A stretch of DNA of 64,000 nucleotides. Origin: Faecalicatena contorta. GTDB taxonomy: Bacteria; Bacillota; Clostridia; Lachnospirales; Lachnospiraceae. The notes beneath the pieces were generated by a model. The model made no database searches. It saw only the letters and a list, made by a program, of their open reading frames with translations, and had not been told where the DNA came from. Both the position numbers and the translations under genes were made by a program. The DNA lies in contig NZ_QGDS01000013.1 in NCBI RefSeq assembly GCF_003149105.1, positions 50,989 to 114,988 on the forward strand, written 5' to 3'. Positions 1 to 10,172 of this stretch are shown piece by piece. Positions within the stretch are counted from its first letter, which is position 1. Each line of letters begins with the position of its first letter.

Positions 1-930
1 GCAATATTTTTAATAGCTATATATATAGATGACGGAAATGAGTTTAAGAATTCTTCTTATAATTTGGAAATTAAAATAAATTCTTTGGGGGAGAAAAACG
101 AGGATAAGATAAAAATCATTAAAATACCCATGGTATCAGTACTTTTTTGTGTTTTAACAATATTACTATTATTTCCCAACATTAAGAGCAATTTAGAAAA
201 TATGCATATTCCATATTTTGATGAAGGGAGAAATGGAATTGTAAAACAAAAAACAGATTATATCAACGAAACAGCAGATAGGATTTATCTTTTGACTGTT
301 ACATCTGATGAATGGGATAAAGGTTTTAATATGTGGGAGAATGTACCTGTTGGATATTGTGAAAATATGTTTTTTCTAGGAGGTTGGAGCGCCAGAACCC
401 CAGATAATATACAGCGGTTAAAAAGAGAAAATATTGATAATCCAGCAGCAGCACTTTTTGAAAAAGAAAATGTATATTCGGTTTATGATGAGGGTATCCT
501 AGAATTTTTAAAAAGACATTATGATGCTAGGATTACTTCTAGCAGAGTTGATAGTTTCCCAGATGATAATAATACTTCTATTGTCCAATATACGGCACCT
601 AAAGAGAGGCCAGAGAAAAATGATGAAACAATAAAGAAAGTGAAGATATTTTCTTCAGAGTATTGTCAATATGACAATAGAGAAGGTTGGACAATAACAG
701 GAGAGATAGAGTCCCCTAATGCAGAGGATTATCAAGTATTATATTGTAATGTGAAAGTTGGTAAAAATATATATACTTATAGATTGCATTATGATAAAGG
801 GGAGTTTTCAGGAAATATGTATGATTTAAACAAACTGATAGATAGGGAAATATCAGAATGTTATCTAATAGGTAAAAATGCTGCAGATGAATATATTTAT
901 ATAGAGGACATTAAAGATTTAATACATTAA
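1..930 (+). CDS. C-terminal part of a membrane protein, paralogue of the next gene (cut by window edge)
   Basis: The frame is open from base 1, so the gene starts upstream of the window; the TTG at 64 has no ribosome binding site and is not taken as a start. What is visible is one hydrophobic segment (about 15-20 residues, encoded around 120-180) followed by roughly 240 residues of soluble, probably extracytoplasmic, domain. That domain aligns by eye with the end of the next gene: YIN(E/D)T, RIYLL, W(S/D)ARTP and NP-AAL/NP-VEAL occur in the same order. The function is not recognised. Its place at the head of a flippase and O-acyltransferase cluster suggests a role in surface glycan assembly (inference). 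The stretch is AT-rich like the following two genes. Confidence 0.75.
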   Translation, partial: AIFLIAIYIDDGNEFKNSSYNLEIKINSLGEKNEDKIKIIKIPMVSVLFCVLTILLLFPNIKSNLENMHIPYFDEGRNGIVKQKTDYINETADRIYLLTVTSDEWDKGFNMWENVPVGYCENMFFLGGWSARTPDNIQRLKRENIDNPAAALFEKENVYSVYDEGILEFLKRHYDARITSSRVDSFPDDNNTSIVQYTAPKERPEKNDETIKKVKIFSSEYCQYDNREGWTITGEIESPNAEDYQVLYCNVKVGKNIYTYRLHYDKGEFSGNMYDLNKLIDREISECYLIGKNAADEYIYIEDIKDLIH

Positions 931-952
931 TAGTTGTGGAGGAACTCTTGAA

Positions 953-3052
953 ATGCTAAATAATCGTTTCATAAGGTTTATAGCCAAACATAGAATTTTT
1001 TTTATGACAATGGTTATGAGCATAATTTCAGTTTTGATATGGATTTTAATAGGACCACGTCAGGATACAGGAGATGACGCATTTATAGCCTGGGAGTTGT
1101 CAAGAGGATTAGGATCAATAGCTGCATTTATATCCCCATACTTTTCTCTTATACAGAGCACTTTATATGCCTATATACCTAATATTGCATGGTGGACGTG
1201 GACTGCAATTGCCGGAGGCGGTATTTTAATGTGGATAGGATTTTACATGATACAGAAATATTATAAAGGGTTCTTTATATGGTTGATAAGCGTAATTTGG
1301 TTTATCATGACGGGAACAGCCATTATATATAGAATTAATTTTACAAGAACTGCAACATCCTATGCATTGGCAGGTGGTATGCTTATAATTATTGCATCAA
1401 ATGTTAAAGGTAGCCGTTCGATAAAGAAAACAATTTTATATTTAGCGGGAATTTTTTTGTTTTTGACTGGGGCTATGATTCGTTTCCAGCCTGCGCTTTT
1501 AATTATTCCGTTTATGAGTATAATTCTTTTTTGTCAGCAGGGGGTAGAAAATTTTAAACAGATAAAAAGTTGTTTCAATAAAATCTGGATATTGTCTTTC
1601 ATGAGGAAGATACTACCATTAATATCTGTTGTAATTTGCACAATTTTTCTATATTTTGTAAATGAGGCTTACTGGAATACTCATCCGGAGTGGAAAGCCT
1701 ATAATACATACAACACTACACGCTCAACAATAGCTGACTATGTAGATTATTATCCAACGTGGGATGAAGCGAAGGATGAATATAAGGCATTGGGATTAAA
1801 GAGTGAAAATGATCTCGATATGCTATTTGGATTTGTATTTGTAGGTGATACAGAAGTTTTTAATCTACAAACTTTAAAAGGAATTTCTGAGTTGAAAGAC
1901 CAGTCTATAGATGTAGTCCGACGTATATACAGGATGCTGGAAAAAGTAGTAAATATATTAACGAAAAGTAAAACGTTATTTTGGTTCATTTTATTTTTAC
2001 TAATATTAAGATATCATATTGGGAAAAATCGCTATTTGCCAATTTGTTTGTGTGTCATTTATACTCTGGCAATTTTATTTCTATTTTCTTTTTTAGGGCG
2101 GATGATGTTGCGCGTATGGGAGCCAACCCTTTTGTGTTGTGCAGGAATGCTTTTATTATATTTCGAACCAGATATGGAGAAGGTGTCTGGGTATTGTATT
2201 GAAGTATCTGGTATAAAATTAAAAAGAGAAATGCAGACGTTATTTAGTATAATGGTCAGAGATCGCATAATAATAGCTGCTATCGTATGTTTATTGGCTT
2301 TTAAGACGGGAGTGTTTCAAATGGTATCTCAAGTTCAACTTCCAAATTATTCAGATGATAGAGATGAATTAATGAGAAGTAGAGCTGAATATATTAATGA
2401 TACGTCTCAAAGAATATATTTGTTGAGTTGGCCTTTAATACACCATCCTCCTTATCCAGGGTTTTTTGGTATATGGGAACCACTACCGGCAGCTTACATG
2501 GACAATGCTTTTGCGTTAAGTAATTGGGATGCCAGAACACCTGGTAATTTGAAATCCTTAAATGAATTAGGTATTGAAAATCCTGTAGAGGCGCTTATTA
2601 ATAGGGCAGATACGTACTCTGATTATGAACAACGAATGCATCAATTTTTGAAAGAGCATTATAATAAAAACATAACTGTGAGTAAAGTTGGAAGCTTTGA
2701 AGATGGGGGGGATATAGTACAATATACATCTCCAGTAGAGGAAAATAAAATTAAAGACTCTTCCTGCGATGTAGAGGTAGATATAGATAAAAGCGAATAT
2801 GATATGCAAAATGATGTAGATGCATGGTATATTAAGGGCAAAATAGATAGTGACATTAAATATGAAGCTATATACTGTAATATTATATTTAATGACGGAA
2901 CGTATACATATCGATTAAATTATGATTCGGATAATATAGAAGCATATTTTTATGGAATTAATGATAATAAGGTCGAAAGTATGACAAAATGCTTTCTAAT
3001 TGGTTTAACTTCTGAAGGGAGTTACTGCAATTTAGGAACAATTAATTTATAA
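953..3052 (+). CDS. Polytopic membrane protein with extracytoplasmic C-terminal domain, surface polysaccharide locus
   Basis: A 699-residue protein. Residues 1-430 carry about ten hydrophobic segments. An early loop with the acidic motif TGDDAF (near residue 40) is reminiscent of GT-C type glycosyltransferases or polysaccharide polymerases, where acidic residues in the first outside loop matter; this assignment is inference. After a last membrane segment near residue 445 comes a ~240-residue soluble domain homologous to the preceding truncated gene, so the two are tandem paralogues. The ribosome binding site GGAGG lies 9 bases before the ATG, and the gap to the previous gene is 22 bases, so they are probably cotranscribed. 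No catalytic motif is identified. Confidence 0.7.
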   Translation: MLNNRFIRFIAKHRIFFMTMVMSIISVLIWILIGPRQDTGDDAFIAWELSRGLGSIAAFISPYFSLIQSTLYAYIPNIAWWTWTAIAGGGILMWIGFYMIQKYYKGFFIWLISVIWFIMTGTAIIYRINFTRTATSYALAGGMLIIIASNVKGSRSIKKTILYLAGIFLFLTGAMIRFQPALLIIPFMSIILFCQQGVENFKQIKSCFNKIWILSFMRKILPLISVVICTIFLYFVNEAYWNTHPEWKAYNTYNTTRSTIADYVDYYPTWDEAKDEYKALGLKSENDLDMLFGFVFVGDTEVFNLQTLKGISELKDQSIDVVRRIYRMLEKVVNILTKSKTLFWFILFLLILRYHIGKNRYLPICLCVIYTLAILFLFSFLGRMMLRVWEPTLLCCAGMLLLYFEPDMEKVSGYCIEVSGIKLKREMQTLFSIMVRDRIIIAAIVCLLAFKTGVFQMVSQVQLPNYSDDRDELMRSRAEYINDTSQRIYLLSWPLIHHPPYPGFFGIWEPLPAAYMDNAFALSNWDARTPGNLKSLNELGIENPVEALINRADTYSDYEQRMHQFLKEHYNKNITVSKVGSFEDGGDIVQYTSPVEENKIKDSSCDVEVDIDKSEYDMQNDVDAWYIKGKIDSDIKYEAIYCNIIFNDGTYTYRLNYDSDNIEAYFYGINDNKVESMTKCFLIGLTSEGSYCNLGTINL

Positions 3053-3138
3053 ATAGAAGTTAATAGATAAATTGAGAAGCCTAATAATGTGGTGAAATGT
3101 TTCTGCGGGATTAGTGAGGAAAAAGGACGAGGTTTTGT

Positions 3139-4419
3139 ATGAAGATAAAGGGGTTCTTTCTGAATGATAAAAGAATCGAACGAAATAGTTATATATGGAA
3201 TATGATTGGAAGTATGCTCATGGCTTTTCAATCAGTTATCATGCTCATGATTTTAACTCGTACTTTGGGATTACTGGAGGCGGGAATTTTTACGATTGCT
3301 TATGCTAATGCAAATTTATTTCTTACAATTGGGAGATATGGTATGCGTTATTTTCAGGTTTCGGATGTAAAAGCTCAATTTGGATTTATAGAATATAAAA
3401 TATCTAGGGTAATTACATCCGCTATCATGATAATGGTGGCAATTGTATATATTATATATGCAGCTTACAATAATGGATATTCTGTAGAGAAGACGCAAGT
3501 TATTATATGGATGTGTATATTTAAGGTTATAGATGCAATGGAGGATGTGTATCATGGTCTGTATCAGAAAGAAAATAGATTGGATGTAGCCTCGCGTGTT
3601 ATGAGCGTAAGAATGATTATTACAATTGTAGTTTTTGGTTTAGGCCTTATATTCTTAAAAGATTTATTGCTTTCTTTGATTATCACAACAGTTGTCACGG
3701 CTATATTATTTCTCCTATTTACATTATGGACTTTTCCGGTTTTTCAAATGACAAAAGAGAAAGTGGATTGGAAAAAAGTTGGTTTATTGCTGAAATTATG
3801 TTTCCCTTTATTTGCAGGATCTTTTCTTTCTTTTTATATAGGAAATGCTCCTAAATATGCAATTGATGCAATGCTTACAGATGAGTTACAAGCTTGTTAT
3901 GGGTTTATTGCGATGCCAGTTTTTGTAATAGGTTTATTAAATAGTTTTATTTTTAATCCAATGCTATACCAAATGTCCGTATTATGGAATGAAAGAAAAA
4001 TAAAAAAATTTGTATTGAAAACATGTATACAAGTTGGCCTAGTTGGTGCTATTACAGTTATCTGTATAATAGGAGCATATTTGATAGGTGTTCCTGTATT
4101 ATCTTGGCTTTACAATACTGATTTATCTCCGTATTGTAAAGAACTATTAGTCTTACTTTTAGGAGGAGGATTTTTAGGGGTATCAGGCCTGTTAAATGCT
4201 GTGATTACAATTATCCGAAATCAGAATAGTCTAATGTGGGGATATGCGATTGTTGCAGTATTGGCTTTTACATTTTCAAATAGAGTTGTAGAACAATATA
4301 AGCTGGTAGGGGCATCAGTATTATATACATCACTTATGGGAGTATTATGTTTGATATTTATAGGGGTATTTATATATGGAGTACAAAAAAGTTGTCAATG
4401 TGATAAAGATGTACAATAA
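3139..4419 (+). CDS. Wzx-like polysaccharide flippase / lipopolysaccharide biosynthesis protein
   Basis: A 426-residue protein made almost entirely of hydrophobic segments (about 12), with a short basic N-terminus and the RNSYIWNMIGSM opening typical of the MATE/Wzx oligosaccharide flippase superfamily. Such proteins move undecaprenyl-linked repeat units across the cytoplasmic membrane. The length fits the family (usually 400-480). It sits between the tandem membrane proteins and an MBOAT gene, which supports a surface polysaccharide locus. The exact substrate cannot be read from the sequence. The gene is AT-rich like the two before it. Confidence 0.8.
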   Translation: MKIKGFFLNDKRIERNSYIWNMIGSMLMAFQSVIMLMILTRTLGLLEAGIFTIAYANANLFLTIGRYGMRYFQVSDVKAQFGFIEYKISRVITSAIMIMVAIVYIIYAAYNNGYSVEKTQVIIWMCIFKVIDAMEDVYHGLYQKENRLDVASRVMSVRMIITIVVFGLGLIFLKDLLLSLIITTVVTAILFLLFTLWTFPVFQMTKEKVDWKKVGLLLKLCFPLFAGSFLSFYIGNAPKYAIDAMLTDELQACYGFIAMPVFVIGLLNSFIFNPMLYQMSVLWNERKIKKFVLKTCIQVGLVGAITVICIIGAYLIGVPVLSWLYNTDLSPYCKELLVLLLGGGFLGVSGLLNAVITIIRNQNSLMWGYAIVAVLAFTFSNRVVEQYKLVGASVLYTSLMGVLCLIFIGVFIYGVQKSCQCDKDVQ

Positions 4420-4450
4420 AGTTGCTAAAGAAGAAAGCGTAGGATAGGAG

Positions 4451-5896
4451 ATGCTATTTACTAATTTTATTTTTTTATTTGTATTTTTTCCGCTTTGTGT
4501 GGGCGGTTATCTAGTGCTTTGGGGTATACAGAAGAAAATAGGGAAGATGAATTTGCGAATTGGTGATATTTTTTTAATTCTCACTAGCCTGGTTTTTTAT
4601 GGGTGGGCGAGACTGGAAGGTATTCTGTATCTGTGTATTTATATATTCCTGGCATACATAATGGGGAAAATGATTGAGAAAAAAGACCGCAGTGTGGATA
4701 AGTCCAAGATTATAGTTGGGATTTTCGTTCTGGTTTTGGCGGGTATCTTGTATTTTTACAAATATATTGATTTTACGCTGCAATCGCTGAATGATATTCT
4801 GCAAACAGACTTCACTTTGTTTTATGTGTTTGTGCCACTGGGGATTTCTTTTATTACATTTTCTGCGATTTCCTATGTGGTGGATATTTACCGTGGAAAT
4901 AGTACTGCAGGAAGTCTGCTGGATGTGGCGCTTTATATCACATTTTTTCCTAAAGTGGTATCAGGACCAATTGTTCTGTGGAAGGATTTTCAGGCACAGA
5001 TGCACAACAGGACTATGAATGATGTGCGGTTTATGTACGCATTGAACCGTATTATGATTGGATATGCGAAAAAAGTGTTTCTTGCGGACAGCTTTGGTTT
5101 GATGGTCTCAGACATACAGCAAAATATGATGGTTGGTATGGATGTGCCCACAGCTTGGTGGTGTGCGCTTTTGTATATGCTGCAGATTTATTATGATTTT
5201 GCTGGATATTCGGATATTGCACTGGGACTTGGGGAGTTGTTTGGTTTTCAATTTAAGGAAAATTTTCATTTCCCTTACGTATCGGCTTCTATCACTGAAT
5301 TCTGGAGGAGATGGCATATTTCTCTGGGAACCTGGTTTCGGGAATACATTTATATTCCACTGGGCGGCAACAGAAAAGGAAAAATCAGGACACTGGGGAA
5401 TCTTTTTATTGTATTTCTGGTGACAGGAATCTGGCATGGGGCAGGTTGGAACTATATTTTCTGGGGTATTCTAAATGGGACGTGTATGCTCGTAGAACGC
5501 TGTATCAGGGGCAAGAAATTTTATGTCCGTATACCGTATGTTGTGAAATGGGCAGGTACGATGTTTATTGTCCTGATAAGCTGGGTGATTTTCAGGATCC
5601 CATCTTTAATAGAAGGTGCATACTTTTTGAAAATTATGTTTGGTATGAAAGAGTTTTCTTCTGTCAATTTTACGTTTGCCTATTATTTTACACCGAAAAT
5701 GATTACATTGGTGATGATTGGTATTTTAGGGGCAACTGCTTTACACCGAAAATGTTTTTATGATATTTACAGTAAAGTGAATGAATCTAAGATATTGTTT
5801 GTAATGCAGGAAGTGATTTTGTTTGGAATAATGGTTTTGGTGGTAATGTTTGTGGTAAATTCAACTTACAGCCCATTTATCTATTTTCAATATTAA
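4451..5896 (+). CDS. MBOAT family O-acyltransferase (AlgI/DltB-like)
   Basis: A 481-residue polytopic protein of the membrane-bound O-acyltransferase family. The signature region SITEFWRRWHISLGTWF is present, and further on comes the conserved histidine in GIWHGAGWNYIFWG (about residues 328-341). The C-terminus FIYFQY is the usual ending of Firmicutes members. MBOAT proteins of this type pass acyl (often acetyl) groups across the membrane to a partner that modifies an extracellular glycan. The partner is very likely the AlgX/DHHW-like protein encoded 15 bases downstream. The gap to the flippase gene is 31 bases. Confidence 0.93.
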   Translation: MLFTNFIFLFVFFPLCVGGYLVLWGIQKKIGKMNLRIGDIFLILTSLVFYGWARLEGILYLCIYIFLAYIMGKMIEKKDRSVDKSKIIVGIFVLVLAGILYFYKYIDFTLQSLNDILQTDFTLFYVFVPLGISFITFSAISYVVDIYRGNSTAGSLLDVALYITFFPKVVSGPIVLWKDFQAQMHNRTMNDVRFMYALNRIMIGYAKKVFLADSFGLMVSDIQQNMMVGMDVPTAWWCALLYMLQIYYDFAGYSDIALGLGELFGFQFKENFHFPYVSASITEFWRRWHISLGTWFREYIYIPLGGNRKGKIRTLGNLFIVFLVTGIWHGAGWNYIFWGILNGTCMLVERCIRGKKFYVRIPYVVKWAGTMFIVLISWVIFRIPSLIEGAYFLKIMFGMKEFSSVNFTFAYYFTPKMITLVMIGILGATALHRKCFYDIYSKVNESKILFVMQEVILFGIMVLVVMFVVNSTYSPFIYFQY

Positions 5897-5911
5897 AGGA
5901 GAAAGTGAAGT

Positions 5912-7330
5912 ATGAAAAAACTGAGAATAGTTATGAGCATCTGCTTTTTCCTTCTTCTACTGTTTCCAGTAATTAAATTGAACTGGAAGGAAAATGTGGT
6001 GTCTAAAATTGATAACCGGATTTTGACCAATAACCCTTTTGGTCCTGATTACGAGCCGGAAAATGGGATGGATCTGACAGACGGGATTGAGAGCTATCTG
6101 GAAGACAGAATCGGATTCAGGGATGCTATGATATATGGATACACTGCTTTGAATGATAAACTCTTTCATGAAATGGTGCATCCGACCTACATGTATGGAA
6201 AAGACGGGTATATATTTGCAAAAGTAGGCATGAACATTTCTCTTGAGGAGTACCATTTTGTTTTTGCAGATATGGTAAAGCAGATACAAGATTATTGTAC
6301 AAAGAGAAATGTCCCTTTTCTGTTCGTGTTTCAGCCGGAAAAGGCGGCACTTCTTACCGATAAATTAGGAGCGGGTATTAATTATAACGATGACTGGGTA
6401 GCGCAGTTCAAACAAGCTTTAGATGAACGGGGAATTCATTATATTGATAGTTCTGATGTCCTGCAGGAGAAACTGGATGCGGGAGAACAAGTGTTTAACA
6501 AACAGTATAATGCGAATCATTGGAATGATTTGGGAGCATTTTATGGCGTAAACTATATGTTGGAAACCATGAAAAAAGATTATCCTGGGATACATGTAAA
6601 TACAAAAGATGAATTTGACATTGAACAGATATTGCATACCACTCTTCAGGTTTCTGAATTTCCTATTCATGAGTATGAGTCTATTTTTTATAATCATGCC
6701 AAATTAATTGATAAAACAGAGGCGTATAATGTTGAACTAAGGCGGGATGAGAACTTTGGTCATTTTGAATATACAGTAAATGAAGAGCGGCTGAAAGAAG
6801 GCCCCCCCAAGACACTGGTTTTCCAGGGAAGCTACATGAATGAGATGGGGTATAAGTTTATGGAAAACAGTCTGGGTGAATATATTGCAGTACATGATTA
6901 TCAAAATGTCATTGATTTTGATTACTATTATAATATATTTAAACCAGATTATGTGGTGTTTGAGGTGGCACAATATGTGATTTCAAATTCTTACTTTGAT
7001 TATGGGCGAATGACGGAGATGGATTTAAATCCCGTGTTGGACTCCTTCAGGAATTTGCCTGTGGAAGAAAGAAAACTAACTGAGATTTCTGTGGAAGTGG
7101 CGGAAGGTAAAGCGTTGGTTACGATCAATGTGAAAGGACTGCCTCAAGGGACAGAGTATGCATGGTTGGAAATTAAGGGGGAAGTCTTTGATTTTCAGAA
7201 GAAAAAAGGAGAAGAAAATCCAGGGGAAGAGGAGTATGAGGTGACTGTGGAGAAAGACAAGTATTACCCCAATTCCCTCACAGTAATGTGCATTGATAAG
7301 GACAAGACAGGGATTATGAAATATGAATAA
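5912..7330 (+). CDS. AlgX/DHHW-like SGNH-fold protein, partner of the MBOAT acyltransferase
   Basis: A 472-residue protein with a single N-terminal signal anchor (residues 7-22) and an extracytoplasmic body. It resembles AlgX/AlgJ and DHHW-type proteins, which are SGNH-fold O-acetyltransferases working with an MBOAT protein. A His-Trp pair lies in NANHWNDLG (H203, W204) and a candidate serine in VFQGSY (S307). In AlgJ/AlgX the motif is Asp-x-His; here the residue two before the histidine is Ala201 and no acidic residue is adjacent. The catalytic state is therefore uncertain. The last ~70 residues (from about 390) look like a small beta-rich domain. RBS AAAGGAGAAAG; translationally close to the MBOAT gene. 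Confidence 0.78.
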   Translation: MKKLRIVMSICFFLLLLFPVIKLNWKENVVSKIDNRILTNNPFGPDYEPENGMDLTDGIESYLEDRIGFRDAMIYGYTALNDKLFHEMVHPTYMYGKDGYIFAKVGMNISLEEYHFVFADMVKQIQDYCTKRNVPFLFVFQPEKAALLTDKLGAGINYNDDWVAQFKQALDERGIHYIDSSDVLQEKLDAGEQVFNKQYNANHWNDLGAFYGVNYMLETMKKDYPGIHVNTKDEFDIEQILHTTLQVSEFPIHEYESIFYNHAKLIDKTEAYNVELRRDENFGHFEYTVNEERLKEGPPKTLVFQGSYMNEMGYKFMENSLGEYIAVHDYQNVIDFDYYYNIFKPDYVVFEVAQYVISNSYFDYGRMTEMDLNPVLDSFRNLPVEERKLTEISVEVAEGKALVTINVKGLPQGTEYAWLEIKGEVFDFQKKKGEENPGEEEYEVTVEKDKYYPNSLTVMCIDKDKTGIMKYE

Positions 7331-7367
7331 AGTGGGTGTGCGGCTATGGAAGGCGTGGTGATTGCTG

Positions 7368-8393
7368 ATGAAAAATAGAATATTTTATTTTGACTTATTA
7401 AATATTATAGCATGCTATGGTGTTATATGGCTTCATTGCAGTGGTGATGCGTTTACGTTTCGCCTGGATAAATACTGGCTTATGAGTCTGACTATACAGG
7501 TGATCGCCCATTGGGCTGTTCCGGTTTTCTTTATGTTGACGGGGGCTAACTTGATGAATTATCGGGAAAAATATTCAACGGAAATTTACTTTAAACGAAG
7601 GCTGCTGCGGATTTTTATTCCATTTCTGGCATGGAGTACAATCTATCTCATTTGGAAATATAAATTAGGATGGGTCGAGTTTTCAAATGGGAAAGAGCTG
7701 TTGAGTTTATACCTGAATAATGGGATTGAGGGTATCTTTTGGTTCTTCTATCCATTGCTTGCTATTTATTTAAGTATGCCAATACTGGCTGTTTTTTCGG
7801 ATGACAAATATAAAAAGACGTTGTATTACCTGACAGCACTGGGAATTTTGGCTTATTCTTTTATGCCCCTTTTATCGGGGCTTTTTGGAGTTTCATATAC
7901 TGGAGAACTAAATCCGCCGGTTATTGGCGGTTACATGATATATGTGCTTCTTGGGTGGATTTTCAAACACGAGAATTTTAGCAAGGGGATATGTTGCTTA
8001 ATTTATGGTGCAGGTGTTGTGGGAGCTATATGTATGTTCGCAGGAACTATTGTACTTTCACTAAAAAGTGGCGTGCTAAATGATGTCTTCTGGGGATATA
8101 TGACTTTTCCAACACTTTTTATGGCGTGTGCAGTATTTTTACTTGTTAAAAAATGTCGATGGAAAATATTTGAGAATAAAAAGGTTCAGTCGGTGGCACA
8201 AAAATTGTCAGCAGCAAGTTTTGGTATTTATTTGATACACATTATGATTATAAATCTTCTTTTGATGAATGGATATGTAAATGGAGATTCCAGATGGTGG
8301 ATGATGTTTGGACCGGCTGGTGTATACATAATAAGTGTTACGATTGTTATATTATGTAAGAAAATTCCCGGAATCAGATATCTGTTTCCATAG
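7368..8393 (+). CDS. Acyltransferase family 3 (OafA/WecH-like) membrane protein
   Basis: About 341 residues with roughly ten hydrophobic segments. The first segment holds YGVIWLHCSGDAF, matching the family's conserved histidine in the first membrane helix. The early RRLLRIFIPFLAWS sequence is typical of acyltransferase family 3, which O-acetylates surface sugars. ATG at 7368 is preferred because GGTGAT lies 5 bases upstream; a TTG at 7362 with GGAAGG at 7348 is an alternative. It is the third acyl-transfer component in this locus, after MBOAT and AlgX-like, so the glycan is probably acylated at more than one position (inference). Confidence 0.85.
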   Translation: MKNRIFYFDLLNIIACYGVIWLHCSGDAFTFRLDKYWLMSLTIQVIAHWAVPVFFMLTGANLMNYREKYSTEIYFKRRLLRIFIPFLAWSTIYLIWKYKLGWVEFSNGKELLSLYLNNGIEGIFWFFYPLLAIYLSMPILAVFSDDKYKKTLYYLTALGILAYSFMPLLSGLFGVSYTGELNPPVIGGYMIYVLLGWIFKHENFSKGICCLIYGAGVVGAICMFAGTIVLSLKSGVLNDVFWGYMTFPTLFMACAVFLLVKKCRWKIFENKKVQSVAQKLSAASFGIYLIHIMIINLLLMNGYVNGDSRWWMMFGPAGVYIISVTIVILCKKIPGIRYLFP

Positions 8394-8513
8394 ATAGAAT
8401 CAGTTGTAGTTTAGTTATAAGATAGATTCAACATTGGAACATCTTGCTTTAGATGAAATGTAACAAAAATCAAATTTATTGATGTAATCCAAAATGAGGA
8501 GGTACTGAACAGG

Positions 8514-10172
8514 ATGAAACCAAACAGCATAATTCATAAGGTATTATCGGATAAAAGGTTGATTTACTGTTCTTTGATTGCAGGCTTAATTTTTTCTGGA
8601 ACATTAGTAATAGGGAGTCATATGTCTCGCTATGAAAGCATAGTGGGGAAAGGAGTGCTGCCTACTGCATTTCAGATAATAGTTCTGACTCCAATTATGA
8701 TTTGTTTTGCAGCGATTATAATTACCAGGTATGACACCGCGATTAGGGTGCTCAAAAATTGTAGTTTAGAAAGCATATTCCGAAAATATATGAAGGGAAC
8801 GAGTAAATTCTTTCTTATTGTCTGGACTATCACATTTCTTGCATGGCTGCCTGGTTTGTTAGCTACATTTCCCGGAATATATGATATTGACGGAGCATTT
8901 CAGATTATGTGGTTCGAAAAGGGGATAATCAATGCTCATCATCCTATTTTGCACACTTATCTTTTAGGGGGACTGGTAAGAGCTGGGAAATATTTATTTG
9001 GCTCCTATGAAGCGGGAATTTTATGTTATTCTATATTTCAGATGTTCTGTATGTCAGGAATATTTGCATATATCAGTAAGGAAACCTGTAAATGGTTGCC
9101 TGGAATCATTCAATTTTGGGGGATACTGTCATATATGATTCTACCCTATCACGTTGTTTTGTCCTTTACAACGACAAAGGATGTACTTTTTGCGGGAATG
9201 TTTGCAATCTGGGTATTAAAGACCTTTGAATGTGTAGCGGACAAAGAACGTTTCTTTACAGATGCAAAAGGGCAGCTACGGTATGTGGCAATTATATTTT
9301 TGATGTGTGCGTTGAGAAACACCGGCTACTATATTTTGCTGTTTATGATGCCTTTTTTTCTTGTATTATGCAGAAAGTATTGGAAGAATGTTTTGTGTAT
9401 AGGGCTGGCAAGTGTGTGTTTGTGGAATTTATATACAGGTCCTATATATGATTCCTTAGGAATACAAAAAGGGAGTGAAGCAGAAGTTTTAAGTGTTCCT
9501 ATGCAGCAGCTATCAAGGGCGGCAGCATACAATGGGGATACGGTGGATATAAAGGATAAAGAATTAATTGAGAAATATATTCCTGATTATGCTAGATACA
9601 CGCCAAGGGTTTCAGACAGTGTAAAAGATACATTTAACGGAAGCGCATATGAGGATAATAAAATAGAATTTGTGAAACTATGGCTGAGGGTAGGGATAGC
9701 ACATCCGGTTATCTATCTCGAAGCATTTCTGTCTAATAGTATAGGATTTTGGTATCCCAATATGAAGTACCCGGATGAAGGGACTTTTCTCTCTTATATT
9801 GTATATGATAATACGGAGTATAAAGGAGAGTGGCCTGACATCAGAAGGACAAGTTATTTTCCAACTCTTTCGAAGTTTTATGAGAAATTTACACAGCAGG
9901 GAATGTATCATCAAATTCCAGGAGCATTTGTATGGTACAGCGGTGGTATTATGTTTTGGATGCTAATTCTGGGTGTATGTATGTGCATTTATAAGCGCAG
10001 ATATGAGATGCTTGTGCCGTTCAGTATTCTGGTTGGCCTATGGGGTACGCTGATGTTGTCTCCTGTAGTTGTTTTCCGATATGTATATCCATTGATTGTG
10101 TGTGTACCGGTGATATTAAGCATATGTATTGGGGACAAGAATGAAGTTTACAGTATAAATAAAAAAGTATAA
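8514..10172 (+). CDS. DUF6020-type polytopic membrane protein
   Basis: A 552-residue protein with about twelve hydrophobic segments. In the first large loop it carries ATFPGIYDIDGAFQ followed by HHPILHTYLLGGL. The same Pro-Gly-Ile, Asp and His-Pro pattern occurs in the protein encoded at 12482-14230, so the two are paralogues. This pattern is typical of DUF6020 proteins, whose layout resembles GT-C glycosyltransferases, but no function is established to my knowledge. An extracytoplasmic loop around residues 320-420 separates the two hydrophobic halves. RBS GAGGAGGT upstream of ATG. Confidence 0.72.
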   Translation: MKPNSIIHKVLSDKRLIYCSLIAGLIFSGTLVIGSHMSRYESIVGKGVLPTAFQIIVLTPIMICFAAIIITRYDTAIRVLKNCSLESIFRKYMKGTSKFFLIVWTITFLAWLPGLLATFPGIYDIDGAFQIMWFEKGIINAHHPILHTYLLGGLVRAGKYLFGSYEAGILCYSIFQMFCMSGIFAYISKETCKWLPGIIQFWGILSYMILPYHVVLSFTTTKDVLFAGMFAIWVLKTFECVADKERFFTDAKGQLRYVAIIFLMCALRNTGYYILLFMMPFFLVLCRKYWKNVLCIGLASVCLWNLYTGPIYDSLGIQKGSEAEVLSVPMQQLSRAAAYNGDTVDIKDKELIEKYIPDYARYTPRVSDSVKDTFNGSAYEDNKIEFVKLWLRVGIAHPVIYLEAFLSNSIGFWYPNMKYPDEGTFLSYIVYDNTEYKGEWPDIRRTSYFPTLSKFYEKFTQQGMYHQIPGAFVWYSGGIMFWMLILGVCMCIYKRRYEMLVPFSILVGLWGTLMLSPVVVFRYVYPLIVCVPVILSICIGDKNEVYSINKKV

